DNA from: Pseudomonadota bacterium
Lineage (GTDB): Bacteria > Pseudomonadota > Gammaproteobacteria > Burkholderiales > Burkholderiaceae_F
NCBI GenBank assembly: GCA_021838715.1
Contig: JAKCCX010000023.1
Span: forward strand, 1 to 34,103
DNA length: 34,103 nucleotides
Direction: 5' to 3'
The number at the start of each line of letters is the position of its first letter. Position 1 is the first letter of the stretch. Positions 18,883-31,148 of this stretch are shown piece after piece. The translations under genes and the position numbers were made by a program. The notes below the pieces were generated by a model. The model saw nothing but the letters and a program-made list of their open reading frames with translations, had not been told where the DNA came from and ran no database searches.

Positions 18883-20168
18883 CGCGACCCGCGCTCCGCC
18901 CATCGCAGTGCATCTGCGACGATGACAAATGAACCAAACGTCACAATTCTATCATCCGGTCCTGCCTCCGCCGCCGCCGCGTCGAGCGCGGCCGCGACCG
19001 AGTCGTGATGGAAAACCGCTGCCCCCGCGTCATCGCCGAATGCCGCCCGCGCCAGGGATTGCGCGTCCCGCCCGCGCGCGCCCGTGGTGCCGGCCAGATG
19101 CCAGACGTCGATGACATCCCGCAGCGCCGCGACCACGGCCTGCGCATCCTTGTCGGCCAGCATGCCGAATACGGCGCAGGTCCTGCGAAACGGACCGTGC
19201 GCACGCAAGGCCTGCGCCAATGCCCGCGCCGCATGGGGGTTGTGCGCCACGTCGAGCACCAGGGCCGGCCGCCCCGGCAGCACTTGGTAGCGGCCGGGCA
19301 GCGTCACCGTCCGCAGGCCGACCCGAACCGCCTGTTGATCCACCGGCAGGCGATCCGCCAGCGCTTCGAGCGCCGCCAGTGCCCCGGCGGCGTTGCGCAA
19401 CTGATGCTCGCCGCGCAGCGCCGGCCACGGCAACGCCGCGCGGTCCTGCGCGCGTCCGCGGTAGGTCCATTGCGCCGGTTCCGGCGGTCGACGCACGTCG
19501 GCAACCGCGAAATCGCGCCCCAGGCACCACAGATCCGCACCCAGATCGGCGGCAACGGCACGCAGGGATGCCGGTGGATCCGGGTCGACACAGATCGCCG
19601 GTCGTCCGGCGCGGTAGATGTGCGCCTTTTCCGCGCCGATCGCCTCCCGCGTGCCCCCCAGCCATTCCATGTGATCGAGGTCGACGGTGGTGACGATGGC
19701 GCAGTCCGCATCGACGATGTTCACCGCATCGAGACGCCCGCCCAAACCGACCTCGAGGACGGCGCAATCCAGTTCCGCCCCTGCGAAGCAGGAAAACGCG
19801 GCCAGGGTGGTGAATTCGAAATAGGTGAGCGGCGTGTCGCCGCGGGCGCGCTCGACCGCCGCGAACGCGGCGAGCAAGGCCGGCTCGGCCACCGGCCGCC
19901 CGTCGATCTGCGCGCGCTCGACGAACCGCAGCAGATGCGGCGACGCGTACCTGCCGACGCGGTATCCCGCGGCGCGCAGGATCGCATCCAGCATGGCGCA
20001 GGTCGATCCCTTGCCGTTGGTGCCGCCGACGACGATGGTCGCGCAGGGCCAGCGCAAACCCATGCGATCGGCGACGGCGCGCACCCGCTCCAGACCCAGT
20101 TCCATCGGGCGGCTGTGCAGGCGCTCGACGTACGCGAGCCAGGCATCGAGCGTGTCGGGGGGATTCAT
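18879..20168 (-). CDS. folC: Bifunctional dihydrofolate synthase / folylpolyglutamate synthase
   Basis: 429-residue Mur-ligase-type enzyme. It joins glutamate to dihydropteroate and then adds further glutamates to folates, using ATP. Seen: MNPPDTLDAWLAYVERLH start, P-loop GGTNGKGST (48-56), YASPHLLRFVERAQIDG, YFEFTTLAAFSCFA, EVGLGGRLDAVN (with the glutamate and glycine-rich turn), VDLDHMEWLG, and a C-terminal domain with VLDVAHNPHAARALA. Length and motifs are complete. It lies 134 bases after accD, and this gap holds a strong inverted repeat. Its stop overlaps the next start by 4 bases. Confidence 0.96.
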   Translation of the reverse strand: MNPPDTLDAWLAYVERLHSRPMELGLERVRAVADRMGLRWPCATIVVGGTNGKGSTCAMLDAILRAAGYRVGRYASPHLLRFVERAQIDGRPVAEPALLAAFAAVERARGDTPLTYFEFTTLAAFSCFAGAELDCAVLEVGLGGRLDAVNIVDADCAIVTTVDLDHMEWLGGTREAIGAEKAHIYRAGRPAICVDPDPPASLRAVAADLGADLWCLGRDFAVADVRRPPEPAQWTYRGRAQDRAALPWPALRGEHQLRNAAGALAALEALADRLPVDQQAVRVGLRTVTLPGRYQVLPGRPALVLDVAHNPHAARALAQALRAHGPFRRTCAVFGMLADKDAQAVVAALRDVIDVWHLAGTTGARGRDAQSLARAAFGDDAGAAVFHHDSVAAALDAAAAEAGPDDRIVTFGSFVIVADALRWAERGSR

Positions 20169-20180
20169 TTTTCAGTCCCG

Positions 20181-20269
20181 GGCGGACATCCGGTCGGCGC
20201 GCGACCGGGACGTCGGGATACCGGCTGCCGGGTGAAGCCATTGCCGAGCGCGCGGACCGGATGTCCGCC
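20181..20269. repeat. Long inverted repeat in the accD-folC gap
   Basis: Bases 20181-20195 (GGCGGACATCCGGTC) are the exact reverse complement of 20255-20269. After one mismatch, six further GC-only pairs (GCGCGC) extend the stem inward. The enclosed 59 bases contain more inverted GC-rich segments (GACCGGGACGTCGGG and around). No T tract follows on the minus strand. The element fills most of the 134-base gap and would fold into a stable transcript structure upstream of folC. Confidence 0.75.
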
Positions 20270-20302
20270 GCGTATCACCATGGGCTTCGGCTTTTTGAAG
20301 GC

Positions 20303-21169
20303 CTAGACGATCGCGTCGGCCGGCATCCGCTGCATCAGCGCCAGCACATGGGCCAGCGTGTCCCGCATCTCCCGCCGGTCCACGATCATGTCGACCTCGC
20401 CCTTCTGCAGCAGGAACTCCGACCGCTGGAACCCCTCGGGCAGCTTCTCGCGCACCGTCTGCTCGATCACTCGCGGACCCGCGAATCCGATCAGCGCCTT
20501 GGGCTCGGCCATGACCACGTCGCCCATGAACGCGAAGCTCGCCGACACGCCGCCGAACGTCGGATGGCACAACACCGAAACGAACGGCAGTCCCGCCTGC
20601 GCCAGACGGGCAACCATCGCCGTCGTCTTGGCCATCTGCATGAGCGAGAGCAGCCCCTCCTGCATGCGCGCGCCGCCGGTCGCCGTGAAACACACGAACG
20701 GCACTTTCTGGTCCAGCGCCACCTGCGCCGCCCGGACAAAGCGCTCGCCGACCACCGACCCCATCGACCCGCCCATGAAGTCGAAATCGAATGCCGTCAC
20801 CACCACCGGCACCGCGCGAATCGACCCCGCGAACGCGATCAGCGCGTCGGTTTCGCCGGTTTCCTGGACCGCTTCCAGCAACCGGTCGGAGTACTTGCGG
20901 CTGTCCTTGAAATGCAAGGTGTCGATCGGCAGGACTTCACGGCCGATTTCATGGCGCCCCTCCGGATCGAGCAGCGCATCGAGGCGGTCGCGCGTGCGGA
21001 TGCGCATGTGGTGCCCGCACTTCGGACACACCTGCAGGCTGCGCTCCAGCTCCGCGGCGTACAGCACCGCCTCGCAGCTCGGGCATTTCGTCCACACTCC
21101 CTCCGGCACCGTCTTGCGCGCGCCGCCCGGCTTGATGCGCGGGGGCAGAAGTTTCTCGATCCAGCTCAT
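20303..21169 (-). CDS. accD: Acetyl-CoA carboxylase carboxyltransferase subunit beta
   Basis: Beta subunit of the carboxyltransferase that makes malonyl-CoA with AccA, for fatty-acid synthesis. The 288-residue protein has the N-terminal four-cysteine zinc ribbon C29-C32-C48-C51 (CPSC...CPKC). The crotonase-like core follows with [42 protein letters not shown] and [12 protein letters not shown]. All expected motifs are intact. A good AGGGGA lies 8 bases before the ATG. It is 61 bases downstream of trpA, and this gap carries a 13-base tandem repeat. The trpA-accD-folC order is common in Betaproteobacteria. Confidence 0.97.
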   Translation of the reverse strand: MSWIEKLLPPRIKPGGARKTVPEGVWTKCPSCEAVLYAAELERSLQVCPKCGHHMRIRTRDRLDALLDPEGRHEIGREVLPIDTLHFKDSRKYSDRLLEAVQETGETDALIAFAGSIRAVPVVVTAFDFDFMGGSMGSVVGERFVRAAQVALDQKVPFVCFTATGGARMQEGLLSLMQMAKTTAMVARLAQAGLPFVSVLCHPTFGGVSASFAFMGDVVMAEPKALIGFAGPRVIEQTVREKLPEGFQRSEFLLQKGEVDMIVDRREMRDTLAHVLALMQRMPADAIV

Positions 21170-21201
21170 GCCGTTCCCCTTCTATGCATCCGGCCTATCA
21201 A

Positions 21202-21240
21202 AAATCACCCCGAGAAATCACCCCGAGAAATCACCGCGAG
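21202..21240. repeat. Three tandem copies of a 13-bp unit spanning the trpA stop
   Basis: The unit AAATCACCCCGAG occurs at 21202-21214 and 21215-21227, and with one change (AAATCACCGCGAG) at 21228-21240. The third copy contains the trpA stop codon (21231-21233). The repeat occupies most of the accD-proximal part of the 61-base gap. Confidence 0.9.
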
Positions 21241-22066
21241 ACGTCACTGCGAGGATTCGCTGCGGAATCCACTTCCGCATCCAGCGCATGCCGGATCTCC
21301 GCAATGACGCGCCCCGCCGCCGCGACCGCGCCCTGCGGCCCGGCTTCTTCGATCTCGGCCACGAGACGGCTGCCGACCACCACGGCATCCGCATGCCGAC
21401 CCAGTGCCTGTGCGCTCGCACCGTCGCGGATCCCGAATCCTACTGCGACCGGCAGCGTAGTCCGCTCCCGGATCGCCGGCAATCGCGCCGCCACGGCAGC
21501 CGGATCGAAATGCCCGGCGCCGGTGATCCCCTTGAGGCTCACGTAATACAGAAATCCACGCCCCTGGCGGGCCACCTGCGCGACCCGCGCGTCGCTCGAG
21601 GTCGGCGCCAGCAGGAACACCGGCGCGATGCCCGCTTCCCGTAGCGCCGCCGCGAACTCTTCGCACTCTTCGGGCGGATAGTCGACCACGATCACCCCGT
21701 CCACGCCGGCACCGGCCGCCGCGCGCACGAAGGCTGCCGTGCCCAGGCGTTCGATCGGATTGGCATACCCCATCAGGACCAGAGGCGTCTCGGCATCGCC
21801 GCGCCGGAACTCCTCGGCAAGATCGAGCGTCGCGCGCAGGCCCACGCCGTTGCGGATCGCGCGCTCGGCGGCACGCTGGATCACCGGGCCGTCGGCCATC
21901 GGATCGGAAAACGGCACGCCCAGTTCGATCACGTCGGCGCCCGCGCGCGCCAGTTCGTGCAGGATCGGAACCGTGCACTCCGGCAGCGGATCGCCCGCCG
22001 CGACGTACGCCACGAGCCCCGTGCGCCCCGCCGCCCGCAGCGCCGCAAACCGCGCGTCGATCCGGT

Positions 22067-22070
<4 letters not shown>
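21231..22070 (-). CDS. trpA: Tryptophan synthase alpha chain
   Basis: Cleaves indole-3-glycerol phosphate to indole and glyceraldehyde 3-phosphate and channels indole to TrpB. It is a 279-residue TIM barrel. The catalytic Glu49 ([11 protein letters not shown]) and Asp60 ([11 protein letters not shown]) fall at the same numbers as in the enteric enzyme. [30 protein letters not shown] and [11 protein letters not shown] (phosphate loop) are present. The start overlaps the trpB stop by 4 bases. The last 15 or so residues ([15 protein letters not shown]) go beyond the usual C terminus and are encoded by palindrome- and repeat-derived DNA at 21231-21275. Confidence 0.97.
21242..21309. repeat. Degenerate palindromic repeat-like element in the 3' end of trpA
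   Basis: The left arm CGTCACTGCGAGGATTC (21242-21258) matches the reverse complement of the right arm GGATCTCCGCAATGACG (21293-21309) at 13 of 17 positions. The arms resemble the CGTCATTGCGAG...CGCAATGACG palindromes found dispersed in many bacterial genomes. It lies inside the trpA frame. Confidence 0.45.
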
Positions 22071-23310
<1,240 letters not shown>

Positions 23311-23314
<4 letters not shown>

Positions 23315-23967
23315 GAATGTTCGATTCGGGCGTCCGCCGCACGCACCGCAGCAACGAAGCTGCGCATCCGTCCGGCGCTCTTGATTCCCCGGGACTCCTC
23401 GATTCCGCTGCTCACATCGACCGCGTACGGCCGCACCGCGCGGATCGCATCCGCAACATTTTCCGCATGCAGGCCACCGGCCAGGATCAGGGGCAGCGAT
23501 CGCTGCGCCGGAGCCGGGACACGCCCCCAGTCGAACGTCTCCCCCGCACCACCGCTACCGGGCCCCGCCGCGTCGGCAAGCAGGCCTGCCGCACTGTGGA
23601 AAATCACCTCGGAGTGTAGCAAAACCCCATCCTGAACCATGGACACCGCGCGCAGATACGGTCGCGCAAACCGGCGGCAGAACGCCTCGTCTTCGTGGCC
23701 GTGAAACTGCAGCAGCGCCCCCGGAATCCGTTCCAGCGCCTGCCGGATCGAAGCCTCCGCGGCATCGACGAACAACAGCACCGGCGTCACGAACGGCGCC
23801 ACCGCGCGCGCAAGGTCCGCAAGCCGCGCCGGATCGACATATCGGGGGCTGCCCGGATGGCAGACGAAGCCCACGGCATCGACGCCGAGGGCACAGGCCA
23901 GCGCGACGTCCTGTTCGCGCGTGAGGCCGCAGAACTTGATGCGGGTCCGGGTCAATCGGTCTCCCAT
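23311..23967 (-). CDS. trpF: Phosphoribosylanthranilate isomerase
   Basis: Third step of tryptophan synthesis: converts phosphoribosylanthranilate to CdRP. The 218-residue TIM barrel has catalytic Cys13 in [11 protein letters not shown] and the catalytic aspartate in [40 protein letters not shown] and [12 protein letters not shown] are family motifs. The ATG at 23967 makes it overlap the truA stop by 16 bases. An insertion-like glycine-rich segment ([16 protein letters not shown]) lies in the expected loop. The frame open upstream to 24549 is an out-of-frame shadow of truA. Confidence 0.95.
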
Positions 23968-24815
23968 GTTTCCGTGGACGGCGGGTTGCCGGTTCCGCGC
24001 GCGGGACCGCCCACGCGCGGCACGGAATCGGGGTGCCGCCCAATCATCGGCGCCGAACCGTGCGGAAGCCCGCAGTCCGCATCGTAGTCCACCGCCGTCA
24101 GGTAAAGCCCCGCTGCATCGAAGGTCGGCGCGCCGCGGCGACGATCGCGCGCCGCCAGCAGTGCCGTCGCCCAGGCGGGGTCCTTGCGCCCGGTCCCGAC
24201 TTCGACCAGCGCTCCGACCAGGTTGCGGACCATGTGATGCAGAAAGCCGTCGGCGCAGGCCCGGATCCGGATCAGACCGTCCTCGGGCCGTTCCACGTCG
24301 AGCCGATGCAGGGTACGGACCGGGGACTTCGCCTGACACTCCGAAGAGCGGAAGGAACTGAAATCCTGCCGGCCCAGCCAGCAGGCCGCCGCGGCCTGCA
24401 TCGCCGCCAGGTCGAGCGGGCGAAAGACCCACCCGGCACGCCCATTCCACAGCGGCGAGCGCGCGGCGCGATTGCAGATCCAGTATTCGTAATGCCGCGC
24501 CCGGGCGCTGAACCGGGCATGGAAGGATTCGTCGACCCGCTGCGCCCATTGCACCGCAACCTGCGGCGGCAGATACCGGTTCACGCCGCGCACCCAGGAA
24601 ACCATTTCGCGATCGCGGTCGGTATCGAAGTGCACCACCTGGCCGGTCGCATGCACGCCGGCATCCGTCCGGCCCGCGCAGGTCGTCTCGATGCCCGCAT
24701 CGGCGAACCGCGACAGCGCCGCCTCCAGCGCATCCTGTACGGTGCGCCGGTGCGGTTGCGTCTGCCAGCCTTCGAAATGCGCCCCGTCGTACTCGACGCC
24801 CAACGCGATGCGCAC
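23952..24815 (-). CDS. truA: tRNA pseudouridine(38-40) synthase
   Basis: Isomerises uridines 38-40 in the anticodon arm of many tRNAs. The protein has 287 residues and a GTG start ([19 protein letters not shown]). The catalytic Asp51 lies in [18 protein letters not shown]. Other motifs are [46 protein letters not shown] and [19 protein letters not shown]. It begins 7 bases after the fimV stop and overlaps trpF at its 3' end; the fimV-truA-trpF order is conserved in Betaproteobacteria. The C-terminal tail after [10 protein letters not shown] is an added low-complexity extension. Confidence 0.96.
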   Translation of the reverse strand: MRIALGVEYDGAHFEGWQTQPHRRTVQDALEAALSRFADAGIETTCAGRTDAGVHATGQVVHFDTDRDREMVSWVRGVNRYLPPQVAVQWAQRVDESFHARFSARARHYEYWICNRAARSPLWNGRAGWVFRPLDLAAMQAAAACWLGRQDFSSFRSSECQAKSPVRTLHRLDVERPEDGLIRIRACADGFLHHMVRNLVGALVEVGTGRKDPAWATALLAARDRRRGAPTFDAAGLYLTAVDYDADCGLPHGSAPMIGRHPDSVPRVGGPARGTGNPPSTETWETD

Positions 24816-24822
24816 CGTAGGG

Positions 24823-27800
24823 CTATGCGTCCAACAGCTTGGTGAGTTCCACCGCCTGCTGGCGCTGTTCGCGCGTGCCGTCCTTCATGACCTCTTCGAG
24901 GAGTTCGCGCGCTCCGTCCTTCACCCCGAGATCGATGTACCCGCGGGCGAGATCGAGCTTGGTCGCCATCTGCGACGCCAGCGGACTCCCCGCCTGCGTT
25001 TCCGCGCGGCGCCCCGATGCGAAGGTGGCTTCCGCCCCGGAAAGGTCGAAATCAATGAGGGGCACCGTCGCCTGATCGGTATTGAGCGCAAGCGGCGTCG
25101 TGACCTCCCCTTCGTCGTCGGACAGCGACGCCACCGCACCGAGCAGCGTCGGCCGCGACAGCGCTTCCTCGAACCCGTGGTCGCCCGCGCTCGGCGCCGC
25201 CGGCGGCAGGTCGGGCAGACGGAGATCGACCTCCGGAATCGGCACCGCCCCCGTCAAGGTCGGCGGCCCCGAATGGGTCGATCCGGCCGCGGCGGCGGGA
25301 ACCGCCATGGCCGGACGCGCGGCCTCGGCGGGCGCGGCGGGCGCAATCGCTTCGGCCACCGCATCCGTCCCGAACGCCATCAGCGCCTCTTCCCGCAAGG
25401 TCGGGACGGAGTCCGGCTCGACTTCCGCCGGCGCAGGGGTGCCGTCCGCGCCCGCCGGCGCAAACTCGATCAGGGGTTCGGGTGCGGGTTCGGGTGCGGG
25501 CGGTTCGATCACGAACTCGGGCTCGGCCGCCGGCTCGGCAACCAGGGCAACGGGTTCCGCCTGGTATGCAGGCTCCGGCTCGGGCCGGAAAACCTCCGGG
25601 GCCGACTCGGCGGCCTGCGGCTCTTCGATCTTGGTCGGACCCAGATCGAAATCGAGCGCGCTGAAATCGAACGCCGGCTCGAGCGGCACGGGCTGGGTAT
25701 GCGCGACCGACGGCTCCGGTGCATGCGGCTCGTCCGCCGCCAGGTCCATCCCGCTGTCGACCGGCCGCGAGGCCGATTCCCCAACCGGGATCGTCGGCAG
25801 CGCCGTCGCAGCCTCCGCGACCGGCGACACCCAGGGCATGAGGTGTTCGGTCGTCGGTCCCGCCTCGGGTTCGTCGAGCCCCGCGAGGAACCGCGAGGGT
25901 TCGGAATGGAAATCCTCGGCGGCTTCCACGACTTCCTCGGCATGTCCGCCGAGCTGCATCTCGGTCTTCGGCGGCGCTCCGACCGGAACGAATGCGTCGC
26001 CGGCCAGCTCCCCGCCGACGTACAACGGATTCGACGGCTCGAGCTTGTAGCCGAGCTTCGCCGCCTGCTCCCACTCCGCGCCGACGCCGCCGGTGCGTTC
26101 ATGCAGATCCCGGGCAAGCGCCTCGAACGACGCCGAATCGCCGCGCCGCGCGTAGATTTCCATCAGCTTCGCGCGCACCGCATGGCGCTCCGGATTCATC
26201 CGCAGCGATTCCTTGAGGATGTCCTCGGCCTGCTCCTCCCGCCCGTATGCGATGTATACGTCGGCTTCCGCGACCGGATCGACCTCGTTGGAATGCAACT
26301 GCGACGCCGCAGGGATGAAGCTCGAGTTGAACGTGCTCGTGGCGCCGGTGTCGACGTTCTGCCCGCCGGTGGCGCTGAACCGCCCCTCCCCGGCCGCCAT
26401 CTCCGCGTCCGAGGATCCGGCACCGGCGCGCTTGCGACGGGCCATGCTCACGCCCAACAGGGCGAGGAGCAGCGCAGTGGCGGCCGAGCCGAGCACCATC
26501 GGCGAGCGCAGCAGGCCGAGGACGCCGCCCGATTCCGCTGGCGCCGGAGCGGGATGAACCACGGGCCGGTGCGTCACCACAGGCTTGTGCGGCACGGCGA
26601 CCGGCGCCTGCGCCGGCTGCGGCGCACTCTGCGGCACCGGTGCCGCGGACGTCGTCGCGAGCGCGTTGGCATGCCGGATGTCGGCATTGGACTTTTCCAG
26701 TGCGACGATGCGCTCCTGCGCGTCCTGCATCGCCCGCGCATGCGTGGTCGCTTCATCCTTGCGAGCCAGCGCCGCTTCGCTGCCGCCGGTGACGCCGGTA
26801 CCGGTCGACCCGCCCCGTGCGATCTTCAGGCGATCGCCCTGCGCCGCCGTGGCGCTGCGATCTTCCACTTTCGCGGTGATGCGGCCGCGCGCAACCTGCC
26901 CGCCCGCAGCCTCATGGACCGGGCGTGCAACCGCCGCGGCACGCGCCAGCCGCTCGCGATACGCCGCAAAGTCGGCGCTCTGCACGGCGATTTCCCGCCG
27001 CGCCTGTGCCGGATCGACCTGCTGCACCGCCACGGCCGACGGGATCTCCAGCGTCCGTCCGGCGCGCAGGCGGTTGACGTTGCCGCCCAGGAACGCCGAC
27101 GGGTTGGCCTGCAGCATGGCGACCATCATCTGATCGAGCGATGCGCCGCCGACACGGTGGTCCGCCGCGATCGCGGTCAGGGTATCTCCGGCATGCACCC
27201 GGACCCGCGCCGGCCCGGGGGCCGCGGCAGCCGCCGCCTGCACGGCCGGCGCGGGCGCGGGGGCGGCAACGACCGGGTTCGCCGCGGGCGGCGCCGAAGT
27301 GGGAGCCGAAGCGGGAACCGAAGTGGACGCGGACGGCGCAGGCGCCGTCGTGGTTGCCGGCGCTGCCGCCGCAGGGGCAGCCGGGACAGCAGGCGCAGTC
27401 GCCGCCGGGGCGCTGCCTTCCATCGCCGGCGGGTTCACGGCCGTCGGCGCGACGATCTGGGGCGCTTCGCGCAGCGCCGGGGGGTCGAGCAGAATGGTGT
27501 ATTCCCGCACGACGCGGCCGCCCGACCAGGACAGCTCCAGCAGCAGATCGAGATAGGGCTCGTTGACGGGACGCGCCGAGGTGAGATGGAGGACCATGCC
27601 ATCCGGGCCGGATCCCAGATGCAGGTGCAGCGAGGCAAGCGCCGCGTTGTAATCGATCCCCGCCTCCTTGAATTCGTTGGGCGAAGCCAGGCGCACCTGC
27701 AAGGTGCCGACGTCATCCGACGGGTCGGTGGGAATATCGACTTGCGCATCGAGCGGCTGGCCCAGCGCCGAATGCACGGCAAGCCGGCCCAGGCCCGCCG

Positions 27801-27966
27801 CATGCGCCGTTGCGAACATCGCGAGCGTCAGGCCCGCGAGCGCAAGGCGGGAAACCCATTCCGGACGACGCGACGACTCGTTCGCGGCCCCCACCAGCCC
27901 TGCAGCGGAATCCTGTGTGCGATACATGATCATGGATGAACAGCGTTTATCGGCTCGCGGCGGCAC
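24823..27966 (-). CDS. fimV: FimV-family peptidoglycan-binding polarity / type IV pilus assembly protein
   Basis: A 1047-residue inner-membrane scaffold. FimV in Pseudomonas organises cell-pole and pilus/secretion machinery and binds peptidoglycan. Seen: n-region rich in Arg, hydrophobic signal segment about 40-57 (cleavage near AHA/AG), the FimV N-terminal domain (about 58-165, with [10 protein letters not shown] and [12 protein letters not shown]), an Ala/Pro linker (170-250), a LysM module (253-308, [14 protein letters not shown]...[10 protein letters not shown]), a short coiled coil (400-436), a membrane helix (490-507) followed by ARRKR, a TPR-like pair (565-650), a very acidic Pro-rich region, and the conserved C-terminal FimV domain (about 997-1047, [18 protein letters not shown]). 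The start is a GTG with GAGGA 7 bases upstream; ATGs at 27933 and 27927 are weaker. Confidence 0.93.
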   Translation of the reverse strand: MPPRADKRCSSMIMYRTQDSAAGLVGAANESSRRPEWVSRLALAGLTLAMFATAHAAGLGRLAVHSALGQPLDAQVDIPTDPSDDVGTLQVRLASPNEFKEAGIDYNAALASLHLHLGSGPDGMVLHLTSARPVNEPYLDLLLELSWSGGRVVREYTILLDPPALREAPQIVAPTAVNPPAMEGSAPAATAPAVPAAPAAAAPATTTAPAPSASTSVPASAPTSAPPAANPVVAAPAPAPAVQAAAAAAPGPARVRVHAGDTLTAIAADHRVGGASLDQMMVAMLQANPSAFLGGNVNRLRAGRTLEIPSAVAVQQVDPAQARREIAVQSADFAAYRERLARAAAVARPVHEAAGGQVARGRITAKVEDRSATAAQGDRLKIARGGSTGTGVTGGSEAALARKDEATTHARAMQDAQERIVALEKSNADIRHANALATTSAAPVPQSAPQPAQAPVAVPHKPVVTHRPVVHPAPAPAESGGVLGLLRSPMVLGSAATALLLALLGVSMARRKRAGAGSSDAEMAAGEGRFSATGGQNVDTGATSTFNSSFIPAASQLHSNEVDPVAEADVYIAYGREEQAEDILKESLRMNPERHAVRAKLMEIYARRGDSASFEALARDLHERTGGVGAEWEQAAKLGYKLEPSNPLYVGGELAGDAFVPVGAPPKTEMQLGGHAEEVVEAAEDFHSEPSRFLAGLDEPEAGPTTEHLMPWVSPVAEAATALPTIPVGESASRPVDSGMDLAADEPHAPEPSVAHTQPVPLEPAFDFSALDFDLGPTKIEEPQAAESAPEVFRPEPEPAYQAEPVALVAEPAAEPEFVIEPPAPEPAPEPLIEFAPAGADGTPAPAEVEPDSVPTLREEALMAFGTDAVAEAIAPAAPAEAARPAMAVPAAAAGSTHSGPPTLTGAVPIPEVDLRLPDLPPAAPSAGDHGFEEALSRPTLLGAVASLSDDEGEVTTPLALNTDQATVPLIDFDLSGAEATFASGRRAETQAGSPLASQMATKLDLARGYIDLGVKDGARELLEEVMKDGTREQRQQAVELTKLLDA

Positions 27967-27973
27967 GTGCGTT

Positions 27974-27978
27974 TCCTC
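27974..27978 (-). promoter_or_regulatory. Ribosome binding site of fimV
   Basis: The minus strand reads GAGGA, 7 bases before the GTG at 27966-27964. It favours the GTG over the downstream ATG codons, which lack such a site. Confidence 0.55.
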
Positions 27979-28001
27979 GGAGAGGCTAAAACCTTATTTT
28001 T

Positions 28002-28030
28002 AACATAGCATCAGGGACTTACGCGCGCAA
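28002..28030 (-). promoter_or_regulatory. Possible extended -10 promoter of fimV
   Basis: On the minus strand TTGCGC (28030-28025) is separated by 17 bases from TATGTT (28007-28002), which is preceded by TGC, giving an extended -10 form. It lies in the AT-richest stretch of the asd-fimV gap, about 36 bases before the GTG. The -35 match is weak. Confidence 0.4.
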
Positions 28031-28082
28031 GCTTAGAAAAGCCCTGAATTGGAACGCAAGCCTGGGCGATATCGGGGAATCC

Positions 28083-28104
28083 CCGGCGCCCTGCAGGGCG
28101 CCGG
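28083..28104. repeat. Perfect 22-bp palindrome in the asd-fimV gap
   Basis: Bases 28083-28093 (CCGGCGCCCTG) are the exact reverse complement of 28094-28104, centred on CTGCAG. Smaller palindrome-like pieces flank it: GGGGAATCCCC at 28074-28084 and CGGAAATCCG at 28116-28125. There is no T tract on either side. The whole 230-base gap (27967-28196) has no convincing gene. Confidence 0.85.
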
Positions 28105-28196
28105 AGCAACCATACCGGAAATCCGTATTTCTGCCGGTCCCTCATGGGCGCGAGGGCACGGTTCATCCACACGTTGGACGGTGGGCGCCGCACCGA

Positions 28197-29324
28197 CTAG
28201 TCCGGGCTGCCGGCGAGGATGCGAACCATGCGGCGCAAGGGTTCCGCGGCACCCCACAACAACTGGTCGCCGACGGTGAACGCCGACAGATACTCGCCGC
28301 CCATCGCCAGCTTGCGCAGGCGCCCGATCGGCACCTCCAGCGTGCCGCTGACCACCGCGGGCGACAAGCGCTCGACGCTGTCCTCGCGGCGATTGGGCAC
28401 CACCCGCACCCAGCGGTTCGCACCGGCCAGCAGGCGTTCGACTTCTTCGAGCGCGACGTCCCGCTTGAGCTTGATCGTGAGCGCCTGGCTGTGGCAGCGC
28501 ATCGCCCCCACCCGCACGCAGAGGCCGTCGACGAGCAAGGCGCCCGCCTGACCCATCGGCGGGCGACCCAGGATCTTGTTCGCCTCGGCCCCACCCTTCC
28601 ACTCTTCGCGGCTCATGCCGTTGCCCAGATCCTTGTCGATCCACGGAATCAGGCTGCCGGCCAACGGAACGCCGAAATGCGCCCGCGGCAGATCGCCGTC
28701 GCGCAAGGCCTGCGTCACCTCCCGGTCGATCTCCAGGATCGATGCCCGCGGATCCGCCAGGCCGTCGCGGGCGGCGTCGTGCAGGCGCCCCATCTGCGCC
28801 AGCAACTCCCGCATGTTCTGCGCGCCCGCACCCGAGGCCGCCTGGTAGGTCATGGAACTGACCCATTCGACGAGATCCGCCTTGACGAGTCCGTCGAGGG
28901 CCAGGAGCATCAGGCTCACGGTGCAGTTGCCGCCGATGAAGTCGCGCACGCCGCCGCGGATCCCCGCCTCGATTCCCGACAGATTGACCGGGTCGAGGAT
29001 GATGATGGCGTCGTCGCGCATGCGCAGCGTCGAGGCGGCATCGATCCAGTAGCCGCGCCAGCCGGCGGCGCGCAGGGCGGGGTGGACCTCCTGCGTGTAC
29101 TCGCCGCCCTGGCAGGAGACGATCGCATCGCAAGCCGAAAGCGCCGCCAGATCGCGTGCGTCCTGGAGGGTCCGGGCGCCGCCGGCAACCTGCGGCGCCT
29201 CTCCGCCAGCGTCGGAGGTGGAGAAAAAGACACTCTCGAAAAAGCGATGGTCGTCTTCGGCCGCCATGCGCTCGCGCAGCACCGAACCGACCATCCCTCG
29301 CCAACCGACGAACCCGACTTTCAT
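28197..29324 (-). CDS. asd: Aspartate-semialdehyde dehydrogenase
   Basis: Makes aspartate semialdehyde from aspartyl phosphate with NADPH, the branch point to lysine/diaminopimelate, threonine and methionine. The 375-residue protein shows the [16 protein letters not shown] nucleotide-binding start, [12 protein letters not shown], the active-site Cys134 in [10 protein letters not shown], and the acid-base histidine H278 in [15 protein letters not shown]. This is the Gram-negative type. AGGAACAGCAA upstream of the ATG at 29324 supports the start; the frame open to 29402 is read through a palindromic repeat and should be ignored. It lies 102 bases after leuB. Confidence 0.97.
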   Translation of the reverse strand: MKVGFVGWRGMVGSVLRERMAAEDDHRFFESVFFSTSDAGGEAPQVAGGARTLQDARDLAALSACDAIVSCQGGEYTQEVHPALRAAGWRGYWIDAASTLRMRDDAIIILDPVNLSGIEAGIRGGVRDFIGGNCTVSLMLLALDGLVKADLVEWVSSMTYQAASGAGAQNMRELLAQMGRLHDAARDGLADPRASILEIDREVTQALRDGDLPRAHFGVPLAGSLIPWIDKDLGNGMSREEWKGGAEANKILGRPPMGQAGALLVDGLCVRVGAMRCHSQALTIKLKRDVALEEVERLLAGANRWVRVVPNRREDSVERLSPAVVSGTLEVPIGRLRKLAMGGEYLSAFTVGDQLLWGAAEPLRRMVRILAGSPD

Positions 29325-29355
29325 TTGCTGTTCCTGTTTCCGACCCGCACCCCCG

Positions 29356-29379
29356 CCCTCTCCCGCAAGCGGGAGAGGG
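29356..29379. repeat. REP-like palindrome in the leuB-asd gap
   Basis: CCCTCTCCCGC (29356-29366), AA, GCGGGAGAGGG (29369-29379) forms a perfect 11-bp stem with a 2-base centre. This CCCTCTCCCGC...GCGGGAGAGGG type is a widespread dispersed palindrome in GC-rich proteobacteria and gives spurious PLPLAGEG peptides when translated. As RNA it would form a stable hairpin between leuB and asd. Confidence 0.85.
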
Positions 29380-29426
29380 GGAAGGCCCGCTCCTCGCCGC
29401 AACCGGGAAAATCCGGGAGCATGAGT

Positions 29427-31148
<1,722 letters not shown>

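Noticed and set aside
24691-27939. Plus-strand frame of more than 1000 codons opposite fimV
   Set aside because: It is an Arg/Gly-rich shadow of the GC-rich fimV gene; fimV shows signal, LysM, membrane and C-terminal domains in order.
28011-28193. 60-codon minus-strand frame after asd
   Set aside because: It starts at a GTG without a ribosome binding site and is built largely from palindromes; no family resemblance.
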